From: an uncultured Carboxylicivirga sp.
Lineage (GTDB): Bacteria > Bacteroidota > Bacteroidia > Bacteroidales > Marinilabiliaceae
Assembly (NCBI GenBank): GCA_947503525.1
Contig: CANNEA010000004.1
Span: 496,001-560,000 of the forward strand
Reading direction: 5' to 3'
DNA length: 64,000 bases
The notes below the pieces were generated by a model that was given only the letters and a program-made list of their open reading frames with translations, made no database searches and had not been told where the DNA came from. How positions within the stretch are numbered: the first letter of the stretch is position 1; each line of letters begins with the position of its first letter. The position numbers and the translations under genes are program-made. Shown in pieces: positions 8,258 to 17,291 of this stretch.

Positions 8258-8856
8258 AATGCAAATCCACTAAGATTGATTAATAATTTATTAAAGGCGT
8301 ATGGTAGTAATAATATTAAAACAGTTATGACTATGGTTTGCCATAATCTCTTATTCTTATTTTTATCTAAAACACCTGTTGCTTCCCAAACTATATAGGC
8401 AGAATAAATAACTAAAAAAGACAAAAAGAAGGTTTCAGGAAACAAGGCTGTTATAAAACCGAATAAATAGATTGGTAACGAAGAAAATGCAACTAACTTA
8501 AATGCTATTTCTTTATCGCCCTTTAACTCTAAAACGGGCATTAGTTTCACCAAAACAAAATACGCTGAATACAAGCCAAAGAAACAAGCTGAAAAAATAA
8601 ACACGGCATACTTTAAAGCACTCTCAAGATCAAATTCCTGATGGCTTAATAAATAACCAATTAATATAGCTAAGCTGTATGCTCCAATAAGAGGCAAACT
8701 AAATTGCATTAAGACCTCATTCAATGAACTTTTCTCAGCAAAAGCTCCCTCCCACACCATACGGGGCCGCACAATTAAGCCTTTAATTCTTGTGAATAAG
8801 TTTTTATACATATCCCCGAGCAACAAGGTTTCTTTGTTCTTTTTTCCATCTGACAT
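8254..8856 (-). CDS. Yip1-family integral membrane protein
   Basis: 200 residues with five hydrophobic helices spread over about 50-200 and a short charged N-terminus. The pattern, [17 protein letters not shown] before the first helix and a Pro-rich '[11 protein letters not shown]' helix, matches bacterial Yip1-domain proteins of unknown role. Two CAAAAATA elements (8864-8871 and 8873-8880, the minus-strand form of TAnnTTTG) lie just upstream and may drive this gene and smpB. Function unknown. Confidence 0.7.
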   Translation of the reverse strand: MSDGKKNKETLLLGDMYKNLFTRIKGLIVRPRMVWEGAFAEKSSLNEVLMQFSLPLIGAYSLAILIGYLLSHQEFDLESALKYAVFIFSACFFGLYSAYFVLVKLMPVLELKGDKEIAFKLVAFSSLPIYLFGFITALFPETFFLSFLVIYSAYIVWEATGVLDKNKNKRLWQTIVITVLILLLPYAFNKLLINLSGFAL

Positions 8857-8934
8857 AGTGTGGCAAAAATAGCAAAAATATCTAATTTGAAATTCTATAT
8901 TGCATAATGTTCTATGACACTAGATGGAAGATAC

Positions 8935-8966
8935 TTGCACTTTTTCCTTAAAATAGCTTAGTTTTG
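8935..8966 (+). promoter_or_regulatory. Bacteroidota promoter of miaA
   Basis: TTG at 8935-8937 (-33) and TAGTTTTG at 8959-8966 (-7, TAnnTTTG) are separated by 21 bases, close to the ideal spacing. The -7 ends 17 bases before the miaA ATG. This is the best-formed promoter in the window. Confidence 0.65.
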
Positions 8967-8983
8967 AAGGATAAAAATTATTT

Positions 8984-9922
8984 ATGTCATCTATTGAAAC
9001 TCCATATAATCTTCTGGTTATTCTGGGCCCAACTGCTTCCGGGAAAACAAGCTTTGCTACAGCCTTAGCTCAAAAGCTTAATGGCGAAATTATTAGTGCA
9101 GATTCGCGCCAGGTATATAGGGGCATGGACCTTGGAACAGGTAAAGATTTGGAAGACTATACAATTAATGACCTTAGTATTCCCTATCACCTGATAGATA
9201 TTGTTGATGCCGGATATAAATATAATGTCTTTGAATATCAATCCGATTTTTTCAAAGCCTTTGAACAAGTTCAAAAAAATAAGCATTTGCCAATCATGTG
9301 TGGCGGCACAGGCATGTACATTGAATCTGTGCTTAAAAAATATAAACTTATAAATGTTCCCTTAAACGAAGCATTGCGTGCGGAACTTAAAAACAAAAGC
9401 ATTAACGAGCTTGAATCCATCCTTGGTGAATTCAAAAATCTACATAACCAAACCGACACCGAAACAATACCAAGAGCGATTAGGGCCATTGAAATAGAGA
9501 CTTATTATTCTAAGCATCCGGATATTGCATTAGAATTACCACCAATAAATCCATTAATTATTGGAGTCAATATTGACCGATTAGCCAGGAGAAAAAAAAT
9601 TACTTCTCGATTAAAAAAGAGAATTGATGAAGGGATGATTGATGAGGTTCAGACATTAATAGATAATGGCGTGAAATCTGAAGACCTTATCTATTATGGC
9701 CTAGAATACAAGTACCTTACCATGCATGTTAATGGAAAAATCACCTACAAAGAGATGTTCGATAAACTTAACGTTTCTATCCATCAATTTGCCAAACGAC
9801 AAATGACATGGTTTAGAGGAATGGAACGCAAAGGAACCAAGATACATTGGGTGGATGCTTTTGAACCCATGGAGGAACGTATAGATCGTGTAATGCAACT
9901 ACTGAGCAAAACAGACCAATAA
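8984..9922 (+). CDS. miaA: tRNA dimethylallyltransferase MiaA
   Basis: 312 residues. MiaA adds the dimethylallyl group from DMAPP to N6 of A37 in tRNAs reading UNN codons. Seen: P-loop LGPTASGKTS near residue 14, the DSRQVYRGMDLGTGK motif, GGTGMYIESVL and the late KRQMTWFRG motif, all hallmarks of the family. Ends only 1 base from the stop of a convergent gene, so the two transcripts must overlap or share a compact end. Confidence 0.97.
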   Translation: MSSIETPYNLLVILGPTASGKTSFATALAQKLNGEIISADSRQVYRGMDLGTGKDLEDYTINDLSIPYHLIDIVDAGYKYNVFEYQSDFFKAFEQVQKNKHLPIMCGGTGMYIESVLKKYKLINVPLNEALRAELKNKSINELESILGEFKNLHNQTDTETIPRAIRAIEIETYYSKHPDIALELPPINPLIIGVNIDRLARRKKITSRLKKRIDEGMIDEVQTLIDNGVKSEDLIYYGLEYKYLTMHVNGKITYKEMFDKLNVSIHQFAKRQMTWFRGMERKGTKIHWVDAFEPMEERIDRVMQLLSKTDQ

Positions 9923-9923
9923 G

Positions 9924-10760
9924 TTAATTGCCCCAACGATAGGCAACCACTCTATTATCAAAAAAAGTAGGCACAAAAATCAATCTTGATTCTTTGTCGT
10001 AGCCAATGTCAGCACAATTAATTTTATCCTCTGATGTATTTAATAGCAAGTTAGGAACCTGTCCAGGAATAACATGAAACAGTTTTCCTTGCCATGAAGA
10101 GAAGTAATACCCACCATTTCCATCTGCCATTAATCCATCAACAGGAACGGTTTCAGGAATCAGTACCATAACTGACTTATCCACCATACTTACCTTTAAT
10201 ATGCGCTCTGCAGTTCCAACAATTAAATCATCACCCTCACAATAAAGGCCATTAACCCTATTATAATCTTCTCCTTCTGCCCATACTTCCAGCACACCAT
10301 CCTTCAACTTTAAAATTTGATTTGTCATCATATCGGAAACAAAAACATCACCCTTATTATTTATCGATACATCATTGAGGAATTTAGCCCCTTCTTTTTT
10401 AATCCGGTTATTTATTTGCTTTAGTTCAACATCTACAATAACCAATTCATCAATATCAGCTACATATAAAAATGATGAATCAATAGCCATACCTTTAGGC
10501 GCATTAAAACCATTCAACCAATCAATCTCTTTTATTTCACCGCTTACGCTCAATATCGAAATACTCCCTTCGTCATCTTTATCCGTCGGTTTACCAAAAA
10601 CATTTGACACAAATAAGCAATTGTGAATCTTGGAATACAATACTGATTCAGGAACTTTTAAAATTGGCTCCGAAGCCCAAATCCTTTTTAAATCCTGACT
10701 TAACAGCGAAAATGGGCCAATATAAACGAGTAATGAAATAATAAGTAAAACGTGTTTCAT
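9924..10760 (-). CDS. Secreted SMP-30/gluconolactonase-like beta-propeller protein
   Basis: 278 residues with a signal peptide (residues 1-21, ending FSLLSQ). The body has repeating strands such as KGMAIDSSFLYVADID, NDVSINNKGDVFVSDM, NGLYCEGDDLIVGT and DGLMADGNGGYYFSSW, the pattern of SMP-30/NHL six-bladed propellers. Some relatives hydrolyse lactones with a divalent metal held by Glu, Asn and Asp. 'PESVLYS', 'NDVS' and 'DGLMAD' could supply these ligands, but the fit is loose. Substrate unknown; periplasmic or extracellular. Confidence 0.68.
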   Translation of the reverse strand: MKHVLLIISLLVYIGPFSLLSQDLKRIWASEPILKVPESVLYSKIHNCLFVSNVFGKPTDKDDEGSISILSVSGEIKEIDWLNGFNAPKGMAIDSSFLYVADIDELVIVDVELKQINNRIKKEGAKFLNDVSINNKGDVFVSDMMTNQILKLKDGVLEVWAEGEDYNRVNGLYCEGDDLIVGTAERILKVSMVDKSVMVLIPETVPVDGLMADGNGGYYFSSWQGKLFHVIPGQVPNLLLNTSEDKINCADIGYDKESRLIFVPTFFDNRVVAYRWGN

Positions 10761-10975
10761 AGGGCTTTTTGTTATTTACTTAATCTTAGAATTGTTTTAA
10801 ATTAGAATAACATTTTGAATTAAACAACGTACTTATGATACTAGAACGAACTTAACATCATAAAGACCTAAGTAACAAAAGAATGAAATAAGGATTATTT
10901 TAAAATTTCAAGATAGTTGTTTTGAACCTTTAGTTACTTAAAAACATTAACCTAACTGTAAGCTACAGATCATTT

Positions 10976-12382
10976 ATGGAAGGCATAGATAATTACATAT
11001 CGAGGATCACCAAACTTGCAAACCGCAATAAGGAATTAAATGATCAACTTCAGGGTTGGATGGGATGGTATGAAGACATTCAACGTCAAAACGAAAAATA
11101 CCATAACCTACTGGCTGAATATTCCGACGAAGATATAGAGTCCCAATTGCAAAAAACGCCTACTCGAAAGGTAAAACGTTTTAAAATGGTCTCTGTACTT
11201 TACGCTACTATTGAAGGATTTAGAAATCTCAATGGTCATCCTAAAGCACAGGACTTAGTGGATGCCTTGGATGAAATATATTTAAAATTTGATGAGATTG
11301 CGCAAAAATATGGTGTCTTAAAAATCAAAACTATTGGAGACACATTTCTGCTTGCAGGTGGAATTCTGGAGGAAAACAGGACCAATCCAATAGATGTAAT
11401 CAATACAGCTATCGAGATGCAACAAACGGTTTCCACTTGCATCCTTGATAATACTAAAGAGCCCTTCTGGAGAATAAGTATTGGCATCCATACCGGCCCG
11501 GTTCTGGGTTCGCCTACCGGCAAAAAAAGTATGCCATACAGGCTTACCGGTGAAAGCGTGAATATAGCCTCAAGAATGGGAATGGCTTGCCACCCGGGGA
11601 AAATCAACATTTCCAATATGACCTATGAATTGGTTAAAGAGTTTTTTAGCCTTTCTCAAAGTGGTAAAATACCAGCCAAATACAAAGGCCTGCTGGATAT
11701 GTTTGAAGTAAATGGAATTCTTCCTGAATTATCTGAAAACAGAGAAGGATTAGTAGCTAACCGCAATTTCAATACAAAGTATAATCTTATCCAATTTATG
11801 GATTTGCAAGAGGAAGTATTGGACTTAATGGAGCAAAATTTACCCGCCACACTCTATTACCACAATATTAAACACACCATCGATGTCATTACTGAAGTAG
11901 AGTTGATCGGATGGGCAGAAGGGTTAAACGAAGAAGAGATCTTAGTTCTCAAATTGGCGGCACTTTTCCATGATAGCGGGCATACTCGAGATTATAAGGA
12001 ACATGAGCTGCATGGAACACATATAGCCAGAGAATTTTTAAGCAATTATAATTATCCTGAAGATCAAGTTGAGACGATTTGCAGACTTATCATGTCAACC
12101 AAATTCCCACCTGAGCCCAAAGATTTATTAGAGCAGGTTATTTGTGATTCAGATTTGGACTACCTTGGTCGTAGCGACTTCATTCCCGTATCTAACACTT
12201 TGTATGATGAATTAAAAGATCGTGATATGATCGGATCCATAGATGAATGGAATCAGCTCCAAGTCAACTTCATACGTAAACATCAGTATTTTACTCAAAC
12301 GGCCCAAAACCTTAGAGAAGTAAATAAACAAATCCAAATAGAACGCCTCGAAAAATTGATGGCTGGTGAGACGGCTCAGTAA
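10976..12382 (+). CDS. Class III cyclase-like domain fused to an HD phosphohydrolase domain
   Basis: 468 residues, no membrane segment. A short coiled coil (1-50) leads into a class III nucleotidyl cyclase domain (about 70-245) and an HD domain (about 285-430). In the cyclase part the first metal Asp is replaced by Thr78 (LYATIEGF instead of the usual F-x-D-I-x-x-F) and the base-selecting Asp is Arg189 (YRLTGESVN), while Asp122 (KTIGDTF), Asn196 and Arg200 remain. The HD part keeps HNIKH 296-300, HD 332-333 and DSD 391-393. So the HD domain may be the active part and the cyclase a sensor or a weak enzyme. Such HD domains act on phosphate esters or nucleotides. No clear operon partner. Substrate unknown. 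Confidence 0.82.
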   Translation: MEGIDNYISRITKLANRNKELNDQLQGWMGWYEDIQRQNEKYHNLLAEYSDEDIESQLQKTPTRKVKRFKMVSVLYATIEGFRNLNGHPKAQDLVDALDEIYLKFDEIAQKYGVLKIKTIGDTFLLAGGILEENRTNPIDVINTAIEMQQTVSTCILDNTKEPFWRISIGIHTGPVLGSPTGKKSMPYRLTGESVNIASRMGMACHPGKINISNMTYELVKEFFSLSQSGKIPAKYKGLLDMFEVNGILPELSENREGLVANRNFNTKYNLIQFMDLQEEVLDLMEQNLPATLYYHNIKHTIDVITEVELIGWAEGLNEEEILVLKLAALFHDSGHTRDYKEHELHGTHIAREFLSNYNYPEDQVETICRLIMSTKFPPEPKDLLEQVICDSDLDYLGRSDFIPVSNTLYDELKDRDMIGSIDEWNQLQVNFIRKHQYFTQTAQNLREVNKQIQIERLEKLMAGETAQ

Positions 12383-12463
12383 AGTTAGAATTAACTATTA
12401 TACTTCAATTAGCTGATTTATGTGGTTGTTTACTAAATGCTGTTTAATTAATTTAGCATTGCA

Positions 12464-12472
12464 TTTACTTTG
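12464..12472 (+). promoter_or_regulatory. Possible -7 element before the M49-like peptidase gene
   Basis: TTTACTTTG is one base short of TAnnTTTG. Its position argues that the TTG at 12470 is not a start codon and that translation begins at ATG 12500. Confidence 0.3.
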
Positions 12473-12499
12473 AATAACAACTCTACAAAAATCAGCATT

Positions 12500-14137
12500 A
12501 TGCACAAATTATTACTGCCATTAATGGCCTTGTTTATACTTGTTGCTTGTCAACAAAAACCAGCTAAAATGTATGTAGCTTCCTTACCTGATGTTCAGCA
12601 AAAAGCTGATGAATTTATCCCTTTCAAGTTAACAACAGACTTAAGTCAACTATCTGACAAAGAAAAAGAAATGCTTCCTCTGTTGTTTGAAACGGCCAAA
12701 ATAATGGATAATTTATTCTGGAAGCAAGCTTGGGGCGATAAAGATGATTTACTTAGTAATTCAGCTGATCCGGCACTAAAACAGTATATTAAAATCAACT
12801 ATGGCCCATGGGAAAGGCTGGATGATAACAAATCATTTATTGAGACTATTGGTGCTAAACCCAAAGGAGCAGGATTCTATCCAAGTGATATGACAAAGGA
12901 AGAATTCGAAGCTTTTGATGGAGCAAAAAAAGATGATTTATATACCATTATTAAACGCAATAAAGAAGGTGGCTTAGAAGTTGTTCCTTATAGCGAGGCC
13001 TATAAAAAGGAATTGACCAAAGCCTCAGAGCTGCTAAAACAAGCAGCAGTCTTAGCCGAGGACGAAGGTTTAAAAAACTATTTAGAATTACGTGCTGATG
13101 CCCTACTCTCAAATGAGTATCGGGCAAGTGATATGGCTTGGATGGATATGAAAACCAATACAATTGATTTTGTTGTTGGACCAATTGAAAACTACGAAGA
13201 TGCTTTATATGGATATAAAACTGCATTTGAAGCTTATATTCTTATCAAGGATAAAGAATGGTCGGATAAGCTAACTCGTTTTGCAGCTTTATTACCAAAA
13301 CTACAACTCTCCTTGCCTGTTGAAGATAAATACAAAGCTGAAGTTCCGGGTAGCGACAGTGATTTGGGTGCTTACGATGCTTTATACTATGGAGGAGATT
13401 GTAATGCTGGAAGTAAAACCATTGCAATAAATCTTCCAAACGACCCTGAAGTACATGTAACTAAAGGAAGCAGAAAGTTACAGCTTAAAAACTCAATGCA
13501 AGCTAAATTTGACAATATCCTTGTTCCAATTAGTAAGGTCTTAATAACTCCGAATCAACAAAAGCATGTGAAATTTGATGCTTTTTTTGAAAACACTATG
13601 TTTCATGAAGTAGCACATGGTTTGGGAATAAAAGAAACGATCAATGGTAAAGGCGAAGTTGGTAAAGCTCTGAAAGAAACTTATTCATCAATTGAAGAAG
13701 CCAAAGCCGATATACTTGGGCTTTATATGGTAAGCGAATTAGCTAAAATGGGTGAATTACCAAATAAAGACCTGATGGATAATTACGTGACTTTTATGGC
13801 TGGTATCTTTCGCTCTGTGCGATTTGGAGCAGCTAGTGCGCACGGAAAGGCCAACATGATGCGTTTTAACTATTTTCAGGAGAAAGAAGCTTTTTCTTAC
13901 GATAGCGAAACCGGTTATTACGCTGTTGATTTCGATAAAATGACAGCTGCAATGAATAGTTTATCTGCCGACATTTTAATCATGCAAGGTAATGGTGATT
14001 ATGAAAAAGCAAAGCAAACACTTAAAGAAATGGGAACCATCCGCCCTGCATTACAACACGACCTTGATCGGATTGCAAAAGCAGGTATACCTGTAGATAT
14101 TATATTCGAACAAGGACCTGAAGTTCTCGGATTATAG
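12500..14137 (+). CDS. Dipeptidyl-peptidase III-like (M49-type) zinc lipoprotein
   Basis: 545 residues from ATG 12500, which begins a lipoprotein signal (MHKLLLPLMALFILVAC, lipidated Cys17). The zinc site is HEVAHG with His369, Glu370 and His373, and the third ligand is probably Glu399 or Glu400 in EEAKAD (399-404). The spacing and the EExxAD motif resemble peptidase family M49 (DPP III), which removes dipeptides from N-termini. Classical members have a six-residue HExxGH; this one has a plain HExxH, a variant I recall from a few bacterial members. It would act in the periplasm or at the outer membrane. A TTG 10 codons upstream would spoil the signal peptide. A strong terminator follows at 14161. 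Confidence 0.72.
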   Translation: MHKLLLPLMALFILVACQQKPAKMYVASLPDVQQKADEFIPFKLTTDLSQLSDKEKEMLPLLFETAKIMDNLFWKQAWGDKDDLLSNSADPALKQYIKINYGPWERLDDNKSFIETIGAKPKGAGFYPSDMTKEEFEAFDGAKKDDLYTIIKRNKEGGLEVVPYSEAYKKELTKASELLKQAAVLAEDEGLKNYLELRADALLSNEYRASDMAWMDMKTNTIDFVVGPIENYEDALYGYKTAFEAYILIKDKEWSDKLTRFAALLPKLQLSLPVEDKYKAEVPGSDSDLGAYDALYYGGDCNAGSKTIAINLPNDPEVHVTKGSRKLQLKNSMQAKFDNILVPISKVLITPNQQKHVKFDAFFENTMFHEVAHGLGIKETINGKGEVGKALKETYSSIEEAKADILGLYMVSELAKMGELPNKDLMDNYVTFMAGIFRSVRFGAASAHGKANMMRFNYFQEKEAFSYDSETGYYAVDFDKMTAAMNSLSADILIMQGNGDYEKAKQTLKEMGTIRPALQHDLDRIAKAGIPVDIIFEQGPEVLGL

Positions 14138-14160
14138 ATCTTCAAGCAATATACTTTAGA

Positions 14161-14195
14161 AGAGCTCATTCATTTATTTGAATGAGCTCTTTTTC
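14161..14195 (+). terminator. Rho-independent terminator after the M49-like gene
   Basis: AGAGCTCATTCA (14161-14172) pairs with TGAATGAGCTCT (14179-14190) over 12 bases, with a 6-base loop and then TTTTT. It lies 24 bases after the stop codon. The rest of the 311-base gap 14138-14448 holds the minus-strand terminator at 14314 and nothing else that I recognise. Confidence 0.9.
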
Positions 14196-14313
14196 TATAC
14201 ACTATTCATCTGTCTATTAAAACTTTGCCAACAAAGTTCAAAAATTGAATAAACCATACTCAGATGATAACAATTCATCAAAAGGATTGTGTTTAATTTT
14301 CTGACGTAACTTC

Positions 14314-14345
14314 AAAAAAAACGCAGGTTTGAAATCAAACCTGCG
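14314..14345 (-). terminator. Rho-independent terminator after the rhodanese gene (minus strand)
   Basis: CGCAGGTTTGA (14322-14332) pairs with TCAAACCTGCG (14335-14345), an 11-base stem with a two-base centre. On the minus strand it is followed by eight T residues (14314-14321). It ends the CoA-disulfide reductase/rhodanese transcript. Confidence 0.88.
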
Positions 14346-14448
14346 CCGTGTCTACTGAAAAAGACCTCGATTAACTTACCAAGGTATGCTATAAATGAAT
14401 TTTAGGTGTTCACTCCATTATTCATTAAGTACTCAAACTCGGAAATAC

Positions 14449-14769
14449 TTATGCACTTTGCATTGTGCGAAAGACTTTATACCAGCTTCCACCATTGTGT
14501 ACATCTTCCAAGCCACTAGACCTTAAAGTATGCATTGCAGAAGCACTTCTACTTCCCGAAGCACAGCAAAGCAAAACCGGACGATTCATCTTCCTTATCT
14601 TTTTTATCGTTGCCGAATTAAACTTATCCAAAGGTATATTGACTGATCCATCTACATTGCCCATTCTAAACTCCTGAGGCGTACGAACATCAATTATTTT
14701 GGCATTACGCTCCAATGCTTCTATTATAATCTTCTTACGCTTTCCAAATAGGTTACTAAATAATCCCAT
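14449..14769 (-). CDS. Single-domain rhodanese
   Basis: 106 residues from the ATG at 14769, chosen because it gives a normal start (MGLFSNLFGKRKK); an upstream start at 14814 would add 15 residues of A/T-rich leader. The rhodanese domain covers nearly the whole protein: KIIDVRTPQEF, GSVNIPLD, and an active loop CCASGSRS with the catalytic Cys, ending in NGGSWYKV. Such proteins carry sulfane sulfur as a persulfide. It follows the multi-rhodanese flavoprotein gene by 52 bases on the same strand and precedes a terminator, so the two form an operon. Cytoplasmic. Confidence 0.88.
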   Translation of the reverse strand: MGLFSNLFGKRKKIIIEALERNAKIIDVRTPQEFRMGNVDGSVNIPLDKFNSATIKKIRKMNRPVLLCCASGSRSASAMHTLRSSGLEDVHNGGSWYKVFRTMQSA

Positions 14770-14821
14770 GTTGTATTTTATTTTTAATAATTTAAACTTC
14801 TTGATTTGTTGCAAACGGATC

Positions 14822-17119
14822 TTAAACGCTAGCCATCATTGATGCAATACCTCCACCGTTTTTCACATTGGTAAAACCACGTTGATTTAATACCTGCTGA
14901 GCATATGCTGATCGTGCACCAGATGCGCAATAGACAATTATTTCGCGATCATGATTTGAACCCAAATCAGCTTTACCTGCCATGATATCATCCAATGGAA
15001 TGTTCACCGCATTTGGAAATGCTCCCGACATAAACTCTCCCGGAGTTCTGACATCAATGACTAACCTTTCAAGCTCTTCCTTCTTTACTTCTTTATTACT
15101 TTCTTCGAAATCTTCAACCGGATAATTAGCCATCATTGAGCTAACTCCACCTCCGTTAGTTACATTCGTATATCCTTTCTGATTCAGGAATTGCTGTGCA
15201 TAAGCAGAACGAGCTCCTGAGGCACAATACACAATTATCTCACGATCTTTGTCTGATCCCAAATCACTTGTTCCTGCCGTAATATCATCGAGTGGTATAT
15301 TAATAGCTCCAGGATAGGCTCCTGTCATAAATTCCCCTTCCGTGCGAACATCAACGACTAATCTTTTCTTTTCATCTGCATTCACATTTTGAGTAGTTTC
15401 TACAGTTTCCTCAACAGATTCCTCAATGCTTTTTTTCTCGATTGGTAATTGCACTACCTGGAAATTTTTATATCCAACTGCCGCTGCATGACGTTGTAAG
15501 GAGGTGTTTCCTCCCGAGATATTATAAACTTCAGTAAAACCAGCACCAATTAATGTACGAAGAGCCTGGTGACCTTTCTTACCTGTTTCATCATAAACCA
15601 ATATTGGTACCTCGCTAGGAATGGATTCCAAATGCTGCGATAACATTTCCAAAGGCAAATGGTGTGCCCCTTTCAGGCTACTTTTCTGAAAAGAAAACAC
15701 ATCTCGAACATCTAAAACAACCAAACGTTTTCCTTCAATAAACTCATCTAACTCGGAAGCCAATAAACTTGGGCTGTACCCTGACATTTTGTTTTCAGCA
15801 GTGTAGGCCGCCATATTCATTGCATCATTTGCCGTACCGATTGGAGGGGAATAGGCAAAATCCATATCTGCTATCTCGCTAACCTTAATTTTGGCAGCTG
15901 CAGCTGTTGCTAATATATCTAATCGTTTATCTGCACCCTTATATCCAGCAGTCTGACCACCAAGCACTACCCCTGTATTTTTATCAAAAACCACCATTAC
16001 ACTTACGGTTTCTGCTCCCGGGTAATAGGATGTATGATGTTCCTTATGAACCACAACTGCATCAGCATCAATCCCAGCTGCCTTGGCTTGTTTTAATGAC
16101 ATACCGGTAATTCCTGCTACTGCCTCAAAAACTCGAACTACAGAGGTTCCTACAGAGCCTTTATAAGCATGCTGTCCTCCCAAGGCATTCTCAGCCGCAA
16201 TACGCCCTTGACGGTTAGCCGGACCAGCTAAAGGAATACGTACTTTCTTACCGCTTACTCTATGCTCTATCTCAACCATATCACCACCTGCATAGATATC
16301 AGCATCTGAAGTCTGCAAATATTCATTTACCAATAAACCACCGGCTTCGCCTATTTTTAATCCGGCATCAATAGCTAATTGAAGAGTTGGTCTAACCCCC
16401 ACGGATAATAATACCATATCAGCATCTAATGTTTCACCATTATCTAATTCAACTGAATTTTTACCAATTGAAGTAACAGCAGCCTCAGTATGAACTCCTA
16501 CACCATATGATAGCAACTCACGAGTTACGAACCCAGCTGTTTCAGCATCCATTAATGACATTACATGAGGCATTTTTTCTACTACATGAACCTTAAGTCC
16601 TCGCTTAACCAATGCCTCAACCATTTCTAATCCAATAAATCCACCACCTACAACAACAGCTGTTTTTGGATCATTATTAGTAACATGGTTATCAATCTTG
16701 TCCATGTCATCTAATGTCCAAAGACTAAATACATGGTCGTCTTGTGCTCCCGGTAGATTAGGCTGAATTGGTCGCCCTCCTTGTGCAAGTATAAGTTTGG
16801 TATATGTAAATTCCTTATTCGATCCATCACGTGTATCTTTTGTATAAACCACATGTGTGTCCTTATTGATTGATTCAACCAATGTATTAATATGTACATC
16901 AACATTGTACTGCTCCTTGAAACTCTCAGGGCTTTGAAGTATAAGCTTCGAACGACTTTCAATATCTCCGGCTATGTAATAAGGTAAACCACAATTGGCA
17001 AATGAAACATCCGGTCCAGCCTCTAACATTGTAATTTCAGCATCCGGTGATAAACGTCGGGCTTTAGCAGCCGCTGTTGCTCCTGCAGCAACCCCTCCGA
17101 TAATAAGTATCTTTTCCAT
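14822..17119 (-). CDS. CoA-disulfide-reductase-like flavoprotein with three rhodanese domains
   Basis: 765 residues. The first 450 are a pyridine-nucleotide disulfide oxidoreductase: FAD motif GGVAAGA 8-14, redox Cys43 in FANCGLP (the single active Cys of CoA-disulfide and CoA-persulfide reductases), NAD-binding GGGFIGLE 158-165 and AGGDM 277-281. Three rhodanese domains follow at about 453-550, 585-665 and 685-763. The first has Asp510 where the sulfur-carrying Cys should be (VYDETG). The second and third have Cys632 and Cys731 in near-identical CASGARSAYAQQ loops and look like a recent internal duplication. One-rhodanese versions are known (NSR/CoADR-Rhd); three are unusual. Probably handles polysulfide or persulfide sulfur with CoA and NAD(P)H in the cytoplasm. 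Divergent from a Crp/Fnr regulator. Confidence 0.88.
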   Translation of the reverse strand: MEKILIIGGVAAGATAAAKARRLSPDAEITMLEAGPDVSFANCGLPYYIAGDIESRSKLILQSPESFKEQYNVDVHINTLVESINKDTHVVYTKDTRDGSNKEFTYTKLILAQGGRPIQPNLPGAQDDHVFSLWTLDDMDKIDNHVTNNDPKTAVVVGGGFIGLEMVEALVKRGLKVHVVEKMPHVMSLMDAETAGFVTRELLSYGVGVHTEAAVTSIGKNSVELDNGETLDADMVLLSVGVRPTLQLAIDAGLKIGEAGGLLVNEYLQTSDADIYAGGDMVEIEHRVSGKKVRIPLAGPANRQGRIAAENALGGQHAYKGSVGTSVVRVFEAVAGITGMSLKQAKAAGIDADAVVVHKEHHTSYYPGAETVSVMVVFDKNTGVVLGGQTAGYKGADKRLDILATAAAAKIKVSEIADMDFAYSPPIGTANDAMNMAAYTAENKMSGYSPSLLASELDEFIEGKRLVVLDVRDVFSFQKSSLKGAHHLPLEMLSQHLESIPSEVPILVYDETGKKGHQALRTLIGAGFTEVYNISGGNTSLQRHAAAVGYKNFQVVQLPIEKKSIEESVEETVETTQNVNADEKKRLVVDVRTEGEFMTGAYPGAINIPLDDITAGTSDLGSDKDREIIVYCASGARSAYAQQFLNQKGYTNVTNGGGVSSMMANYPVEDFEESNKEVKKEELERLVIDVRTPGEFMSGAFPNAVNIPLDDIMAGKADLGSNHDREIIVYCASGARSAYAQQVLNQRGFTNVKNGGGIASMMASV

Positions 17120-17158
17120 ATATTCTATTTTTTATTTTTTTGCTTTAAATTGATGTGA

Positions 17159-17186
17159 CAAAACTAGTACCATAAAATATTTACAA
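17159..17186 (-). promoter_or_regulatory. Promoter for the CoA-disulfide-reductase operon
   Basis: CAAAACTA (17159-17166) is the minus-strand form of TAnnTTTG, and CAA (17184-17186), the reverse of a -33 TTG, lies 17 bases further. The -7 sits about 40 bases before the start codon at 17119. Confidence 0.5.
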
Positions 17187-17199
17187 CTAATAAAAGCGA

Positions 17200-17235
17200 T
17201 TGTGCTTGATCCGAATAAAAATTGAACTAGCACAA
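17200..17235. promoter_or_regulatory. Inverted repeat TTGTGCT-N22-AGCACAA between divergent genes
   Basis: Two exact 7-base arms (17200-17206 and 17229-17235) lie in the 172-base space between the divergent flavoprotein and Crp/Fnr genes, beside both predicted promoters. This is where a shared operator for the Crp/Fnr-type protein would be expected, though the 22-base spacing is longer than a classic Crp site. Confidence 0.4.
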
Positions 17236-17256
17236 CTTTTTTGTTGTTCAAACTAA

Positions 17257-17264
17257 TACCTTTG
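17257..17264 (+). promoter_or_regulatory. -7 element of the Crp/Fnr-type gene
   Basis: TACCTTTG fits TAnnTTTG and lies 28 bases before the ATG at 17292. A TTG-containing stretch (17238-17246) lies upstream, but closer than ideal. Confidence 0.5.
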
Positions 17265-17291
17265 CAACTCAACTACTATTGACCTAATAGA

